Below are positions 25,150 through 34,383 of a stretch of 64,000 nt of DNA, piece after piece (positions within the stretch are counted from its first letter, which is position 1; every line of letters begins with the position of its first letter). The stretch covers positions 1,364,001 to 1,428,000 of the forward strand of contig NZ_CP126738.1 in NCBI RefSeq assembly GCF_030246865.1. The letters are read 5' to 3'. The notes beneath the pieces were generated by a model. That model saw only the letters and a list, made by a program, of their open reading frames with translations. It was not told where the DNA came from and did not search any database. Both the position numbers and the translations under genes were made by a program. The stretch is from Microbacterium sp. zg-B96. Lineage in GTDB: Bacteria; Actinomycetota; Actinomycetes; Actinomycetales; Microbacteriaceae.

Positions 25150-26022
25150 CTACGCCGGCTCGCGCGGCGTGTCCGCGGCATCCGGCCCCGGCGCCAGCGT
25201 CGTCATGGGCAGGGCATCGGGACGCTTGGCGGTGATCGCGTCGCCGGAGGACTGATGCCGCACGCGGCGAAGCACCCACGGCATGAGGTGCGACCGTGCC
25301 CACACGAAATCGTTCACCCGAGCCGCACGCCAGGTGGGGCGCGGGAGCGGTTCCGGCTGCATCGGCTGCAGGTCGTTGGGCACGTTGAGCGCCCGCATCA
25401 CCATACGGGCGACCTCGTGGTGGCCGAGGGTGTTGTAGTGCAACCGATCGTCGTCGAAGAAGCGCATGTCCTGCACTTCCTTCAGCGCCCACTGGTCGGC
25501 CACGATGCAGTCGTAGCGCTCGGCGATGGCGCGGATGTTCTCGTTGTAGATCGCCACGCGACCGCGGATGCCGCGGAAGACCGGCGTGAAGTTCGTGTCG
25601 ATCCCGGTGAACACCAGCACGGTCGCGCCGGTGGAGGTCAGCCGCATGACGGCATCCTCGAACTGGGCGGCGACGGCATCGGGGTCCGAGCCCGGGCGGA
25701 TCACGTCGTTGCCGCCGGCGGAGAACGTGATGAGGTCGGGGTTGAGGGCCAGCGCCGGCTCGATCTGCGCAGCGATGACCTGTCCGATGAGCTTGCCGCG
25801 CACCGCCAGGTTGGCGTAGGCGAAGTCGTCCACCTGCGAGCCCAGCACTTCGGCGACGCGGTCGGCCCAGCCGCGGTGCCCGCCGGGGGAAGAGGGATCG
25901 GGGTCGCCGATTCCCTCCGTGAACGAATCGCCGATCGCGACCATGCGCCGCCAGGGGTGCGCGATGTCGCTCGGGGCGAACGGGGGGAGCTGATCTTCAG
26001 GGGTTGGATCGTTGGGCCGCAT
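25150..26022 (-). CDS. SGNH/GDSL hydrolase (long paralogue)
   Basis: Esterase-type hydrolase of 290 residues. Block I IGDSFTEGIGD gives the nucleophile Ser. GGND is the oxyanion Asn block, and DRLHYNTLGH the catalytic Asp/His block. There is no signal peptide, so it acts in the cytoplasm. It has an extended C-terminus after the hydrolase fold. GAGGAGG precedes the ATG. A shorter paralogue lies at 59848-60618 with the same motif set and the shared text YANLAIRGKLI/YANLAVRGKLI. The substrate is unknown. Confidence 0.85.
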   Translation of the reverse strand: MRPNDPTPEDQLPPFAPSDIAHPWRRMVAIGDSFTEGIGDPDPSSPGGHRGWADRVAEVLGSQVDDFAYANLAVRGKLIGQVIAAQIEPALALNPDLITFSAGGNDVIRPGSDPDAVAAQFEDAVMRLTSTGATVLVFTGIDTNFTPVFRGIRGRVAIYNENIRAIAERYDCIVADQWALKEVQDMRFFDDDRLHYNTLGHHEVARMVMRALNVPNDLQPMQPEPLPRPTWRAARVNDFVWARSHLMPWVLRRVRHQSSGDAITAKRPDALPMTTLAPGPDAADTPREPA

Positions 26023-26066
26023 GGTTCCTCCTCGGCTTTGTGACCGACTCCGAGGCTAGCCCCTCA

Positions 26067-27923
26067 GTGACTGACTTAGGCTGGTCCGTCGTGGATGAGC
26101 AGCAGCAGGAGCATTTCGGCAGTTTCGCTGCCGAGCACCTCTCGCCATCCTTCCCACAGCGCGCACCGTGGGGCACAGCCCAGCGCCTGCGGGCCTGGCA
26201 GGCTGAAGCGCTCGACCAGTACTTCGCCATGGACGGCCCCGATGGCGTCGGCGGCGGACCCCGCGATTTCCTCGCGGCGGCGACGCCGGGCGCTGGAAAG
26301 ACGACCTTCGCCCTGAGACTTGCCACCGAATTGCTGCGGCGGCGCATCATCGACCGCATCGTCGTGGTGGCGCCCACCGAGCACCTGAAGACCCAGTGGG
26401 CGGATGCCGCGGCGCGCGTGTCCATCCGCCTCGACCCGAACTTCAGCAACCGTCACGTCGCCCCGGCCCGGCACTACCACGGCGTCGCGGTGACGTACGC
26501 GCAGGTCGCGGTGAAGTCCTCCGTGCACCAGCGCCTGACCGAGGACGCGCGCACCCTGGTGATCCTCGACGAGGTGCACCACGGCGGTGACGCCCTCAGC
26601 TGGGGGGAGGCGCTGCGGGAGTCGTACCACCGCGCCACGCGCCGGCTGCTGCTGTCCGGTACGCCGTTCCGCAGCGACACCGCGCCCATTCCATTCGTGG
26701 AATATCACCCGAACTCCAAAGGCATCCGTCTCTCCCGCACCGACTACAACTACGGCTATGGGCGGGCGCTTGCCGACGGTGTCGTGCGTCCGGTGCTGTT
26801 CCTGGTCTATGCCGGGCAGATGCGCTGGCGTACCAAGGCCGGCGACGAGTACGAAGCCCACCTCGGGCAGGACAACACCAAGGACATCAACTCGCAGGCC
26901 TGGCGTACCGCGCTGGATCCGCAGGGCGACTGGATCCCCGCAGTCCTGCGCAGCGCCGACCGGCGGCTGAGCGAAGTGCGCCAGGAGGTGCCCGACGCCG
27001 GTGGCCTGGTCATCGCGACCGACCAGACCGCCGCCCGGGCGTATGCGGCGATCCTGCGGGACATCACGGGAGAGCCGACCACCGTCGTGCTCTCGGACGA
27101 CCCCGCGGCATCCGGTCGAATCGAAGAGTTCGGCAACAGCACGTCGCGGTGGATGGTGGCGGTGCGCATGGTGTCGGAAGGCGTCGACGTGCCGCGGCTC
27201 GCGGTGGGCGTGTATGCCACCAGCGCCTCCACGCCGCTGTTCTTCGCCCAGGCCATCGGGCGCTTCGTGCGCGCTCGCCGCCGCGGCGAGTCGGCCAGCG
27301 TGTTCCTGCCCAACGTGCCGCCGCTGCTGGCCCTCGCGAACGAGCTCGAGCGCGAGCGCGACCACGCCCTGGACCGCGAATCCGGCGACGACGACGGCCT
27401 CGAAGACACGCTGCTGGCCGAGGCCGAGCGCGATGACAAGGCATCCGATTCGCTCACCGAGGAGTTCACCTTCCAGGCGCTCGGATCGGTGGCGCACTTC
27501 GACCGGGTGCTGTTCGACGGCAAGGAGTTCGGACAGCTCGCCGTGCCAGGCACTCCCGAAGAGGAGGAGTTCCTGGGGCTGCCGGGGTTGCTCGAGCCCG
27601 AACACGTCCATGAGCTGCTGATGCAGCGGCAGGCCCGGCAGTCGCGGCACCGCAAGACCCGTGAGGCGGGTGAGGCGAAGGTCGCGGATGCCACGGGCAC
27701 GGATGTCGCCACGACGCTGCCGCCGGCGCTGCACCGCACGCTCAAGGAGCAGCGGCAGTTGCTGAACAGTCTCGTCGGCGTCTATGCGCGCCAGAGCGGG
27801 GAGCCGCACGGCGCGGTGCACGCCGAACTGCGGCGGCTGTGCGGCGGTCCGGCCGTCTCGCACGCGACGGTGGCCCAGCTGCAGGCGCGCATCGAGCTGT
27901 TGCGTCGCCGCGTTCATTCGTAG
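26067..27923 (+). CDS. Superfamily 2 DEAD/DEAH-type helicase
   Basis: ATP-dependent SF2 enzyme of 618 residues. Walker A is AATPGAGKTTFA, Walker B is ILDEVHHGGD, motif III is LLLSGTPFRSD, and motif VI is QAIGRFVRARRRGE. The C-terminal third is acidic then helical (LMQRQARQSRHRK) and not recognised. The N-terminus is uncertain: in-frame GTGs lie at 26040, 26067 and 26091. I chose 26067, whose product begins with a TDLGW sequence I associate with relatives. TAGGCT sits 8 nt before 26091. It is divergent from the SGNH gene. Confidence 0.82.
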   Translation: MTDLGWSVVDEQQQEHFGSFAAEHLSPSFPQRAPWGTAQRLRAWQAEALDQYFAMDGPDGVGGGPRDFLAAATPGAGKTTFALRLATELLRRRIIDRIVVVAPTEHLKTQWADAAARVSIRLDPNFSNRHVAPARHYHGVAVTYAQVAVKSSVHQRLTEDARTLVILDEVHHGGDALSWGEALRESYHRATRRLLLSGTPFRSDTAPIPFVEYHPNSKGIRLSRTDYNYGYGRALADGVVRPVLFLVYAGQMRWRTKAGDEYEAHLGQDNTKDINSQAWRTALDPQGDWIPAVLRSADRRLSEVRQEVPDAGGLVIATDQTAARAYAAILRDITGEPTTVVLSDDPAASGRIEEFGNSTSRWMVAVRMVSEGVDVPRLAVGVYATSASTPLFFAQAIGRFVRARRRGESASVFLPNVPPLLALANELERERDHALDRESGDDDGLEDTLLAEAERDDKASDSLTEEFTFQALGSVAHFDRVLFDGKEFGQLAVPGTPEEEEFLGLPGLLEPEHVHELLMQRQARQSRHRKTREAGEAKVADATGTDVATTLPPALHRTLKEQRQLLNSLVGVYARQSGEPHGAVHAELRRLCGGPAVSHATVAQLQARIELLRRRVHS

Positions 27924-28046
27924 GCGCGCGCCGCGCGGCATCCGTTCGGAACCCCGAAATGCTGGCAATCGTCGCGTTGCGCCGCTCGCGGCCAGCCGGC
28001 GTCACTACCGTGTAGAAGTCCCTGACCCCACCCGACCGGAGGCCCG

Positions 28047-29147
28047 ATGAGCGCGCCCGTCCCCGCGCCGACCCCTCCGACGCCACGGGTACGCCGCCGG
28101 TGGGCGCAGTACCTCGTCGACGAACGGGCCGAGGCGCACGTGTACCGCACGCTGGCTGCCCGCCGATCGGGGGAGGAGCGCGAGATCCTGCTGGCCCTGG
28201 CCGAGGCCGAGGGGCGCCACGAGGCGCACTGGGTGCAGCTGCTGGGCGGCGAGCCGGCCCGACTGCCGCGGCCGAGCCTTGATACCCGGATGCTCGGCTG
28301 GATGGCCCGCCGGTTCGGCCTGATCTTCGTGCTCGCGCTCGCGCAGAACGCCGAGGGGCGGTCGCCGTACGACAACGAGCCGGATGCCACGCCCGCGATG
28401 GTGGCCGACGAGAAGGTGCACCACGAGGTGGTGCGGGGGCTCGCGGCCCGCGGTCGCCGGCGGCTGTCGGGAACCTTCCGCGCCGCGGTGTTCGGCGCCA
28501 ACGACGGCCTGGTGTCGAACCTGGCGCTCGTGATGGGCATCGGGGCGACCGGTGTCGGGGCGCAGTTCGTGCTGTTCAGCGGGGTGGCGGGGCTCCTCGC
28601 CGGGGCACTGTCGATGGCGGCGGGGGAGTTCGTCTCGGTCCGGTCGCAGCGGGAGATGCTGGCGGCCACCGGGCCCAGCGACTACGTCGACGCCGCGCTG
28701 CCCGATCTCGACCTCGACGCCAACGAGGTGGCCCTGGTGTACCGGGCGCGGGGGATGAGCGCGGCCGACGCACTGGAGCGGGCGCGCCGGGTGGTGTCGG
28801 CCGCGCAGGCCGCCGACCGATCCGTGCCGTACCGGCGTCCGGTCGAAGCCGTCGATGAGGATGAGGCCGTCGGCGGCGCCTGGGGTGCGGCGCTGTCCAG
28901 CTTCTTGTTCTTCGCCTCCGGTGCCGTGATCCCGGTGCTGCCCTGGCTGTTCGGCCTCGATGGGACGGTGGCGATCGTACTGGCGCTCGTGCTCGTCGGC
29001 ATCGCGCTCATGGTCACCGGCGCGATGGTCGGGGTGCTCTCCGGCGGGCCGCCGCTGCGCCGCGCGCTGCGTCAGCTGGCGATCGGCCTCGGCGCCGCGG
29101 CGATCACGTACCTGCTGGGCCTCGCGTTCGGCGTCACACTGGGCTGA
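28047..29147 (+). CDS. VIT1/CCC1 family transporter with N-terminal ferritin-like domain
   Basis: A 366-residue fusion. Residues about 15-130 form a rubrerythrin/ferritin-like four-helix domain (DERAEAHVYRTLA, EAEGRHEAHW with Glu and His metal ligands). Residues 145-366 form a VIT1/CCC1 membrane transporter (FGANDGLVSNLALVMG, AGALSMAAGEFVSVRSQRE). This architecture suggests efflux of iron or manganese coupled to a metal-binding or oxidising domain. GGAGG lies 6 nt before the ATG. It is monocistronic and followed by repeats. Confidence 0.88.
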   Translation: MSAPVPAPTPPTPRVRRRWAQYLVDERAEAHVYRTLAARRSGEEREILLALAEAEGRHEAHWVQLLGGEPARLPRPSLDTRMLGWMARRFGLIFVLALAQNAEGRSPYDNEPDATPAMVADEKVHHEVVRGLAARGRRRLSGTFRAAVFGANDGLVSNLALVMGIGATGVGAQFVLFSGVAGLLAGALSMAAGEFVSVRSQREMLAATGPSDYVDAALPDLDLDANEVALVYRARGMSAADALERARRVVSAAQAADRSVPYRRPVEAVDEDEAVGGAWGAALSSFLFFASGAVIPVLPWLFGLDGTVAIVLALVLVGIALMVTGAMVGVLSGGPPLRRALRQLAIGLGAAAITYLLGLAFGVTLG

Positions 29148-29163
29148 CCCTCCCCGGGGGACC

Positions 29164-29262
29164 GATACGCGCCCCAAACCGGTGATGCCGGTGGCTCGGG
29201 GACCGATACGCGCCCCAAACCCCGGATGCCGGTGGTTCGGGGAACGATACGCGCCCCAAACC
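29164..29262. repeat. 41-bp tandem repeat, three copies
   Basis: The 17-bp core GATACGCGCCCCAAACC occurs at 29164-29180, 29205-29221 and 29246-29262, exactly 41 bp apart. Spacers are similar (GATGCCGGTGG then TCGGGGA). The same core, inverted and again with 41-bp period, is present at 50476-50533. Each unit can form a CCCC/GGGG hairpin. Confidence 0.8.
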
Positions 29263-29323
29263 GGGGTGGGTACGGCCGGGGATGCGGGGAAGCGGCACGA
29301 CGAACGTGACCACCGGGGCACGA

Positions 29324-29349
29324 AAAAGGCCCCCTTTCGGGGGCCTTTT
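29324..29349. terminator. Bidirectional terminator between VIT gene and tRNA-Leu
   Basis: Stem GGCCCCC-TTTC-GGGGGCC (29328-29345) flanked by AAAA and TTTT. It would end tRNA-Leu transcription on the minus strand and any read-through from the VIT gene on the plus strand. Confidence 0.8.
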
Positions 29350-29357
29350 CCGTTCTG

Positions 29358-29441
29358 TGCGCGAGGGGGGACTTGAACCCCCACGCCCTTTCGGGCACTA
29401 GCACCTCAAGCTAGCGCGTCTACCTATTCCGCCACCCGCGC
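29358..29441 (-). tRNA. tRNA-Leu, anticodon GAG
   Basis: An 84-nt class II tRNA. The acceptor stem GCGCGGG pairs with CTCGCGC (one G-T pair), with discriminator A. The anticodon stem is CTAGC/GCTAG with loop TTGAGGT, giving anticodon GAG for codons CUC and CUU. The long variable arm GCCCGAAAGGGC and the T-arm GGGGG-TTCAAGT-CCCCC are normal. CCA is not encoded (CAG follows). Confidence 0.95.
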
Positions 29442-29536
29442 ATGGGTGAAATCGCTTGCGCAACCGAGGGTCGAGCCTAGCATGATCGCAACGCATGTTC
29501 GAACCAGCGCGGCACGGCGGGCCGCCGCGGCACCGG

Positions 29537-29542
29537 TAGCGT
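29537..29542 (+). promoter_or_regulatory. -10 box TAGCGT of the M20 peptidase gene
   Basis: 6 nt before the ATG at 29549. It predicts a leaderless mRNA. Confidence 0.5.
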
Positions 29543-29548
29543 AGTCGC

Positions 29549-30850
29549 ATGCCCGAGACCGATGCCGACCTTCCCGAGGTCGTGCGCCTGGCCCGCGATC
29601 TGATCCGCTTCGACACCACCAACTTCGGTGGCGGCAATGCCCGCGGCGAGCGCGAAGCAGCCGAATACGTCGGCGCCTACCTCGAGAGCCTGGGTCTTGA
29701 GCCCGAGTACTTCGAGCCGATCCCGCGCCGCACGAACGTCACTGCGCGGGTGCCGGGCCGTGACCGCGACAAGCCCGCCCTCGTGCTGCACGGCCACCTC
29801 GACGTGGTTCCCGCGATCGCAGCGGACTGGAGCGTCGACCCGTTCGCCGGTGAGATCCGTGACGGCATGCTGTGGGGGCGCGGGGCGGTGGACATGAAGG
29901 ACATGGATGCCATGATCCTCAGCTCCGTCGGCGAACTGCTGCGCGCCGGCGAGCAGCCGGCGCGCGACGTGATCGTGACGTTCTTCGCCGACGAGGAGAA
30001 CGGCGGCGTGGAGGGCTCGGCTCTGGTCGTCCGCGACCAGCCGGAGTGGTTCGCCGGCGCGACCGAGGCCATCAGCGAGGTCGGCGGGTACTCGATTGCC
30101 GCCGGCGACCGCCGCGCGTACCTGCTGCAGACGGGGGAGAAGGCCCTGATCTGGATCCGGCTGCGCGCCCGGGGCCGCGCCGGCCACGGCAGCCGCCTGC
30201 ACCCAGACAACGCCGTCACCCGCCTTGCCGAGGCCGTCGCGGCACTCGGGCGCACCGAGTGGCCGCTGGCGATGACCGAGACCTCACGCCAGCTCGTCGA
30301 GGGACTCGCCGCCCTCGTCGACGGCGACACGCGGCATCCGGATGCCGTCGCCGACCGGTTCGGGCCCGCCGCGGGGTTCCTCCGCTCGACGCTGCGGACC
30401 ACCACGAACCCCACCGGGCTGACCGCCGGCTACAAGCACAACGTCATCCCCGACACCGCCGAGGCGCTCATCGACGTGCGCACGATCCCCGGCACCGAAG
30501 ACGCCGTGCTCGCCGATATCGCCGCGATCGTCGGGTCCGACGTCGAGATCGAGGTGGTCCACCGCGACATCGGCCTGGAAGTGCCGTTCGAAGGTTCGCT
30601 CGTGGACGCGATGGTCGCCGCCCTCGGCCGGCACGATCCCGGGGTCCCGGTCATCCCGTACCTGATGGGCGGCGGCACCGACAACAAGGCGCTCGCGTAC
30701 CTCGGCATCGCCGGCTTCGGCTTCGCCCCGTTGCGCCTTCCCGCCGAGCTCGATTTCACCGGTATGTTCCACGGGGTCGATGAACGAGTCCCGCTGGACG
30801 CCCTCGTATTCGGGCAGGCCGTCCTCACCGACCTGCTCCGCAGCTACTGA
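29549..30850 (+). CDS. M20/M25/M40 family metallopeptidase
   Basis: Di-zinc amidohydrolase of 433 residues. LHGHLDVVP (first His/Asp ligands), GRGAVDMKD (bridging Asp), ADEENGG (catalytic and ligand Glu) and a C-terminal FHGVDERVP (last His) are all present. It has a central dimerisation domain. The family includes dipeptidases and acyl-amino acid hydrolases; the substrate is not predictable. It is cytoplasmic. It is followed after 22 nt by uppP, which has its own ribosome site. Confidence 0.88.
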   Translation: MPETDADLPEVVRLARDLIRFDTTNFGGGNARGEREAAEYVGAYLESLGLEPEYFEPIPRRTNVTARVPGRDRDKPALVLHGHLDVVPAIAADWSVDPFAGEIRDGMLWGRGAVDMKDMDAMILSSVGELLRAGEQPARDVIVTFFADEENGGVEGSALVVRDQPEWFAGATEAISEVGGYSIAAGDRRAYLLQTGEKALIWIRLRARGRAGHGSRLHPDNAVTRLAEAVAALGRTEWPLAMTETSRQLVEGLAALVDGDTRHPDAVADRFGPAAGFLRSTLRTTTNPTGLTAGYKHNVIPDTAEALIDVRTIPGTEDAVLADIAAIVGSDVEIEVVHRDIGLEVPFEGSLVDAMVAALGRHDPGVPVIPYLMGGGTDNKALAYLGIAGFGFAPLRLPAELDFTGMFHGVDERVPLDALVFGQAVLTDLLRSY

Positions 30851-30872
30851 CGCAGTCACCCGAAAGGCGCGC

Positions 30873-31697
30873 ATGCATTTCTTCGAGGCGATCATCCTGG
30901 GTCTCGTCCAGGGTCTGACCGAATTCCTCCCTGTTTCCTCCAGCGCACACCTGCGCATTCTGGGCGAGTTCCTCCCCGGGGCCGAGGACCCGGGCGCGGC
31001 GTTCACCGCGATCACCCAGATCGGCACCGAGGCTGCCGTCGTGGTGTTCTTCTGGCGCGACATCGTGCGGATCATCACGCAGTGGTTCCGCTCGCTCACC
31101 GGCAAGGCGCCCCGCAACGACCCCGACGCCCGCATGGGGTGGCTCATCATCATCGGCAGCATCCCGATCGTGGTGCTGGGGCTGCTGTTCCAGGATCAGA
31201 TCGAGACGGTGTTCCGCTCGCTGTGGCTGGTCGCCACCATGCTCATCGTGTTCGGCATCCTGCTGGGGATCGCCGACATCGTCGGTGCCAAGCGTCGTGC
31301 GCTGAAGGACATCACCTACCCCCACGGCGTGGCTTTCGGCTTCGCGCAGGCCCTGTCCCTCGTCCCCGGCGTCTCCCGCTCGGGCGGCACGATCACGATG
31401 GGCCTGTTCCTCGGCTACGAACGCGCCGCCGCCGCCCGTTACGCGTTCCTGCTGGCCATCCCGGCCGTCTTCGGCAGTGGGTTCTTCCAGCTGTTCAAGA
31501 GCTGGGACGAGCAGGGTCCGTTCACCCTTCCGGAGACCCTTGTCGCCACCGTCATCGCGTTCGCCGTGGCGCTGGCGGTCATCGCGTTCTTCATGCGGTG
31601 GATCTCCAAGAACAGCTTCCTGCCGTTCGTGATCTACCGCGTCGCGCTCGGTACGGTGCTGCTCGTGCTGCTGTCGATGGGCGTGCTCCAGCCCTGA
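30873..31697 (+). CDS. uppP: Undecaprenyl-diphosphatase
   Basis: Integral membrane phosphatase of 274 residues that recycles undecaprenyl pyrophosphate for cell-wall synthesis. The active-site motifs are [10 protein letters not shown] (17-26) and PGVSRSGGT (around 163), with eight hydrophobic segments. The frame is open upstream, but the ATG at 30873 with CGAAAGG before it is the family start. Overexpression of this family gives bacitracin resistance. It is convergent with the PAC2 gene. Confidence 0.95.
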   Translation: MHFFEAIILGLVQGLTEFLPVSSSAHLRILGEFLPGAEDPGAAFTAITQIGTEAAVVVFFWRDIVRIITQWFRSLTGKAPRNDPDARMGWLIIIGSIPIVVLGLLFQDQIETVFRSLWLVATMLIVFGILLGIADIVGAKRRALKDITYPHGVAFGFAQALSLVPGVSRSGGTITMGLFLGYERAAAARYAFLLAIPAVFGSGFFQLFKSWDEQGPFTLPETLVATVIAFAVALAVIAFFMRWISKNSFLPFVIYRVALGTVLLVLLSMGVLQP

Positions 31698-31718
31698 CGC
31701 CGGGGCGAGCCGCCCGCC

Positions 31719-32591
31719 TCAGCGGCGCGGCGGCTCGTCGCGGCCGGGCTTGGTGGGGCCTTCGCCGCTGCCACGGCGACGCAGGTACTTCTCGAACTCC
31801 TGCGCGATCGCATCTCCCGATGCCTCCGGCGAGTCCCACGTGTCGCGGGTGCGCTCGAGCTGACGGATGTACTCCGTCATCTCCTCGTCCTCCGCAGCCG
31901 CAGCGTCGATGGATGCCTCCCACGCGGCGGCCTCCGTCGCGAGCGCCGCGCGGGGCACGCGGGCGCCGGTGAGGTCCTCGAGCTTGTCCAGCAGCGCGAG
32001 CGTCGCCTTGGGCGATGGTGTGTGACCGGCGACGTAGTGGGGCACGCTCGCCCAGAGGGAGGCGGCGGGGATGCCGGCGGCATCCGCTGCCTGATCGATG
32101 ACGCTCAGGATGCCGACGGGTCCTTCGTAGGTGGACTTCTCCAGCTCGAGCTTGGTGCGCAGTTCCTCGTTGTGGCTGCCGGCGAACACCGAGATGGGGC
32201 GGGTGTGCGGCACGTCCGACATCATCGAGCCGAGCGAGACCATCCCGGTGATGTCCTCGCGCAGCGCGACGTCGATGATCTCGCTGGCGAAGGCCTGCCA
32301 GGCGCGCGCCGGCTCGACGCCGGTGAGCAGCCACAGCTGCGTGCCGCGCGCGCGACGCGAGGGGCGCCAGAGCGTCGTTTCGGGCCAGCGCAGCACGCGA
32401 CGGCCCTCGGCGTCGAGGCTGATCTGCGGCCGCGTGTACTGGTAGTCGAAGTACAGTTCGGGGTCGACGGAGAAGACCGGCTCGTACGAGCCCTCTTCGC
32501 GTAACAGCGTGGCAGCGGCCGATGCGGCCTCGCCGGCATCGTTCCAGCCGTCGAACGCGGCCACCAGTACGCGTCGTCCTAGTCCCTCCAC
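31719..32591 (-). CDS. PAC2 family protein
   Basis: A 290-residue protein of the proteasome-assembly-chaperone-2 family, widespread in actinobacteria, with unknown biochemical role. VLVAAFDGWNDAGEAAS near the N-terminus and the long helical acidic C-terminus (DEEMTEYIRQLERTRD) are typical. The GTG at 32591 is chosen because AAGGGAG lies about 5 nt upstream; the frame extends further without support. It is divergent from a HAD phosphatase and lies near trmI, as in other actinobacteria. Confidence 0.85.
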   Translation of the reverse strand: MEGLGRRVLVAAFDGWNDAGEAASAAATLLREEGSYEPVFSVDPELYFDYQYTRPQISLDAEGRRVLRWPETTLWRPSRRARGTQLWLLTGVEPARAWQAFASEIIDVALREDITGMVSLGSMMSDVPHTRPISVFAGSHNEELRTKLELEKSTYEGPVGILSVIDQAADAAGIPAASLWASVPHYVAGHTPSPKATLALLDKLEDLTGARVPRAALATEAAAWEASIDAAAAEDEEMTEYIRQLERTRDTWDSPEASGDAIAQEFEKYLRRRGSGEGPTKPGRDEPPRR

Positions 32592-32662
32592 ACGACTCCC
32601 TTCGTCCCCCCAAGGATAGGCCGCGTGCCGCCGGCGCGGGCGGGTGGCGCGGCACGCGCCGG

Positions 32663-32668
32663 TACGAT
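32663..32668 (+). promoter_or_regulatory. -10 box TACGAT of the HAD phosphatase gene
   Basis: 6 nt before the GTG at 32675. GGGAG touches the GTG and is too close to act as a ribosome site, which supports a leaderless start. Confidence 0.5.
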
Positions 32669-32674
32669 AGGGAG

Positions 32675-33361
32675 GTGACAGCCCCCGCTCCAACCCTTCG
32701 TGCCGTGCTGTGGGATATGGACGGCACCCTGGTCGACACCGAGCAGTACTGGATGGCCGCCGAGACACCGTTGGTGCAAAGCTACGGGGGCACCTGGTCG
32801 CACGAGCAGGCACTGACGCTCGTCGGGCTGGGCCTGCACGACTCCGCCCGCATCCTGCAGGACGCCGGCGTGCGCATGCACGAGGATGCCATCGTCGATC
32901 ACCTCACCGGTCAGGTGATGGACCAGCTGCGCGAACGGGGCAACCCCTTCCGCCCCGGCGCCCAGGAGCTGCTGGTGAGCCTGCGCGCGGCCGGGGTGAA
33001 GACCGGGCTGGTGACGATGTCGCTGCGGCGCATGGCTGAGACGGTGGTGTCGCAGATGCCGTTCGACGCATTCGACGTCATCATCGCCGGCGACGACGCC
33101 ACCCGGCCCAAGCCGTTCCCCGACCCGTACCTGCAGGCCTGCGAACTGCTCGGGATCAGCCCCGACGAGGCCGTCGCGATCGAGGACTCGCCCAACGGGC
33201 TGCGATCGGCGATCGCCTCCGGGGCGACGACGATCGGCGTGCCCCTCATGGTTTCGCTCACCGGCGTCGGCGCTCACGCGCTGTGGCCGACGCTGGAGGG
33301 CCGCACCGTCGCGGATCTCATGGCGCTTCATGCCGACCACCGCGCAAAGGAGGCGCGATGA
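32675..33361 (+). CDS. HAD family phosphatase (beta-phosphoglucomutase-like)
   Basis: A 228-residue hydrolase. WDMDGTLVDTE supplies the nucleophilic and acid Asp, VTMSLRR is motif II, the Lys is in RPKPFPDPY, and IEDSPNGLRSA is motif III/IV. A helical cap follows motif I. The substrate is unknown. The stop overlaps the trmI ATG (ATGA), so the two form an operon, an arrangement seen in other actinobacteria. Confidence 0.87.
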   Translation: MTAPAPTLRAVLWDMDGTLVDTEQYWMAAETPLVQSYGGTWSHEQALTLVGLGLHDSARILQDAGVRMHEDAIVDHLTGQVMDQLRERGNPFRPGAQELLVSLRAAGVKTGLVTMSLRRMAETVVSQMPFDAFDVIIAGDDATRPKPFPDPYLQACELLGISPDEAVAIEDSPNGLRSAIASGATTIGVPLMVSLTGVGAHALWPTLEGRTVADLMALHADHRAKEAR

Positions 33362-34374
33362 GCGTCGATCTCACCCGACCCACCGGCCCGTTCCGCTACG
33401 GCGACCGGGTGCAGCTGACCGGACCGAAGGGGCGTCTGCACACGATCACCCTGCGTGAGGGCGGCGAGCTGCACACCCACCACGGCGTGCTGCGTCACGC
33501 GCAGCTGGTGGACCTTCCCGACGGCTCGGTCGTCACCGGCAGTGGCGGGCACGAGTACCTCGCGCTACGGCCGCTGCTGCGCGACTTCGTCATGTCCATG
33601 CCCCGGGGCGCGGCGATCGTGTACCCGAAGGATGCCGCGCAGATCCTCGCGTCGGCCGACATCTTCCCCGGCGCGACCGTCGTCGAAGCCGGCGTCGGGT
33701 CGGGTGCGCTGTCGCTCTGGCTGCTGCGGGCGATCGGCAGCACCGGGCATCTGGTGTCGTTCGAGCGCCGCGAGGAGTTCGCCGACGTGGCCAAGGCCAA
33801 TGTGGAGACCTTCCTCGGGGCACCGCCTGCCAACTGGGACGTCGTCGTCGGCGACCTGGTCGCCGCGCTTCCCGAGGCGGTGCAACCCGCATCCGTCGAC
33901 CGTGTCGTGCTCGACATGCTTGCCCCCTGGGAGTGCATCGACGCGGTGGCCGACGCACTGACGCCTGGTGGCGTGGTGCTGTGCTACGTCGCGACTGCGA
34001 CCCAGCTGAGCCGCGTTGCGGAGTACATCCGCGGCACCGGGCTGTACACCGAACCCGAGGCGAACGAGACGATGGTGCGCGGCTGGCACGTCGAGGGACT
34101 CGCCGTACGCCCCGACCACCGCATGGTCGCCCACACCGGGTTCCTGATCACCGCGCGTCGCCTCGCTCCGGGCGCAGTGCCGCCGGACGTGCGCAAGCGG
34201 GCGCTCAAGAAGCCGTCGTACGCCGATGTGGACGTCGAGCTGTGGACGCCCGGTGCGGTCGGTGACCGTGAGATCACCGACAAGAACCTGCGCAAGCGCG
34301 TGCGTGAGGCCCAGCGTGCCGTCGACGGCGCGCGCATCGCGGCATCGACCGAGACGGACGCCGCCACCGATTAG
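33358..34374 (+). CDS. trmI: tRNA (adenine-N1)-methyltransferase (m1A58)
   Basis: SAM-dependent enzyme of 338 residues that methylates A58 in the T-loop of tRNA. An N-terminal beta domain precedes a Rossmann methyltransferase with VVEAGVGSGALSLWLL (SAM motif I) and VVLDMLAPWE (motif IV). The start is the ATG overlapping the HAD stop, with GGAGG upstream. In many actinobacteria the next genes are arc, dop, pup and pafA of the pupylation system. Here a FKBP gene follows at once. Confidence 0.92.
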   Translation: MSVDLTRPTGPFRYGDRVQLTGPKGRLHTITLREGGELHTHHGVLRHAQLVDLPDGSVVTGSGGHEYLALRPLLRDFVMSMPRGAAIVYPKDAAQILASADIFPGATVVEAGVGSGALSLWLLRAIGSTGHLVSFERREEFADVAKANVETFLGAPPANWDVVVGDLVAALPEAVQPASVDRVVLDMLAPWECIDAVADALTPGGVVLCYVATATQLSRVAEYIRGTGLYTEPEANETMVRGWHVEGLAVRPDHRMVAHTGFLITARRLAPGAVPPDVRKRALKKPSYADVDVELWTPGAVGDREITDKNLRKRVREAQRAVDGARIAASTETDAATD

Positions 34375-34377
34375 GCT
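34372..34377 (+). promoter_or_regulatory. -10 box TAGGCT of the FKBP gene, overlapping the trmI stop
   Basis: TAGGCT lies 6 nt before the GTG at 34384. Its first three bases are the trmI stop codon. The same arrangement occurs at glgA/ABC ATPase. Confidence 0.55.
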
Positions 34378-34383
34378 GTACCG

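Noticed and set aside
26076-27968. 630-codon open frame antisense to the SF2 helicase
   Set aside because: Same reason: the composition is that of a reverse-frame shadow, with no recognisable domain.
29164-29262. CRISPR-like array (regular 41-bp spacing)
   Set aside because: Only three copies, with short spacers that are similar to each other, and no cas genes in the window. Treated as a tandem repeat.
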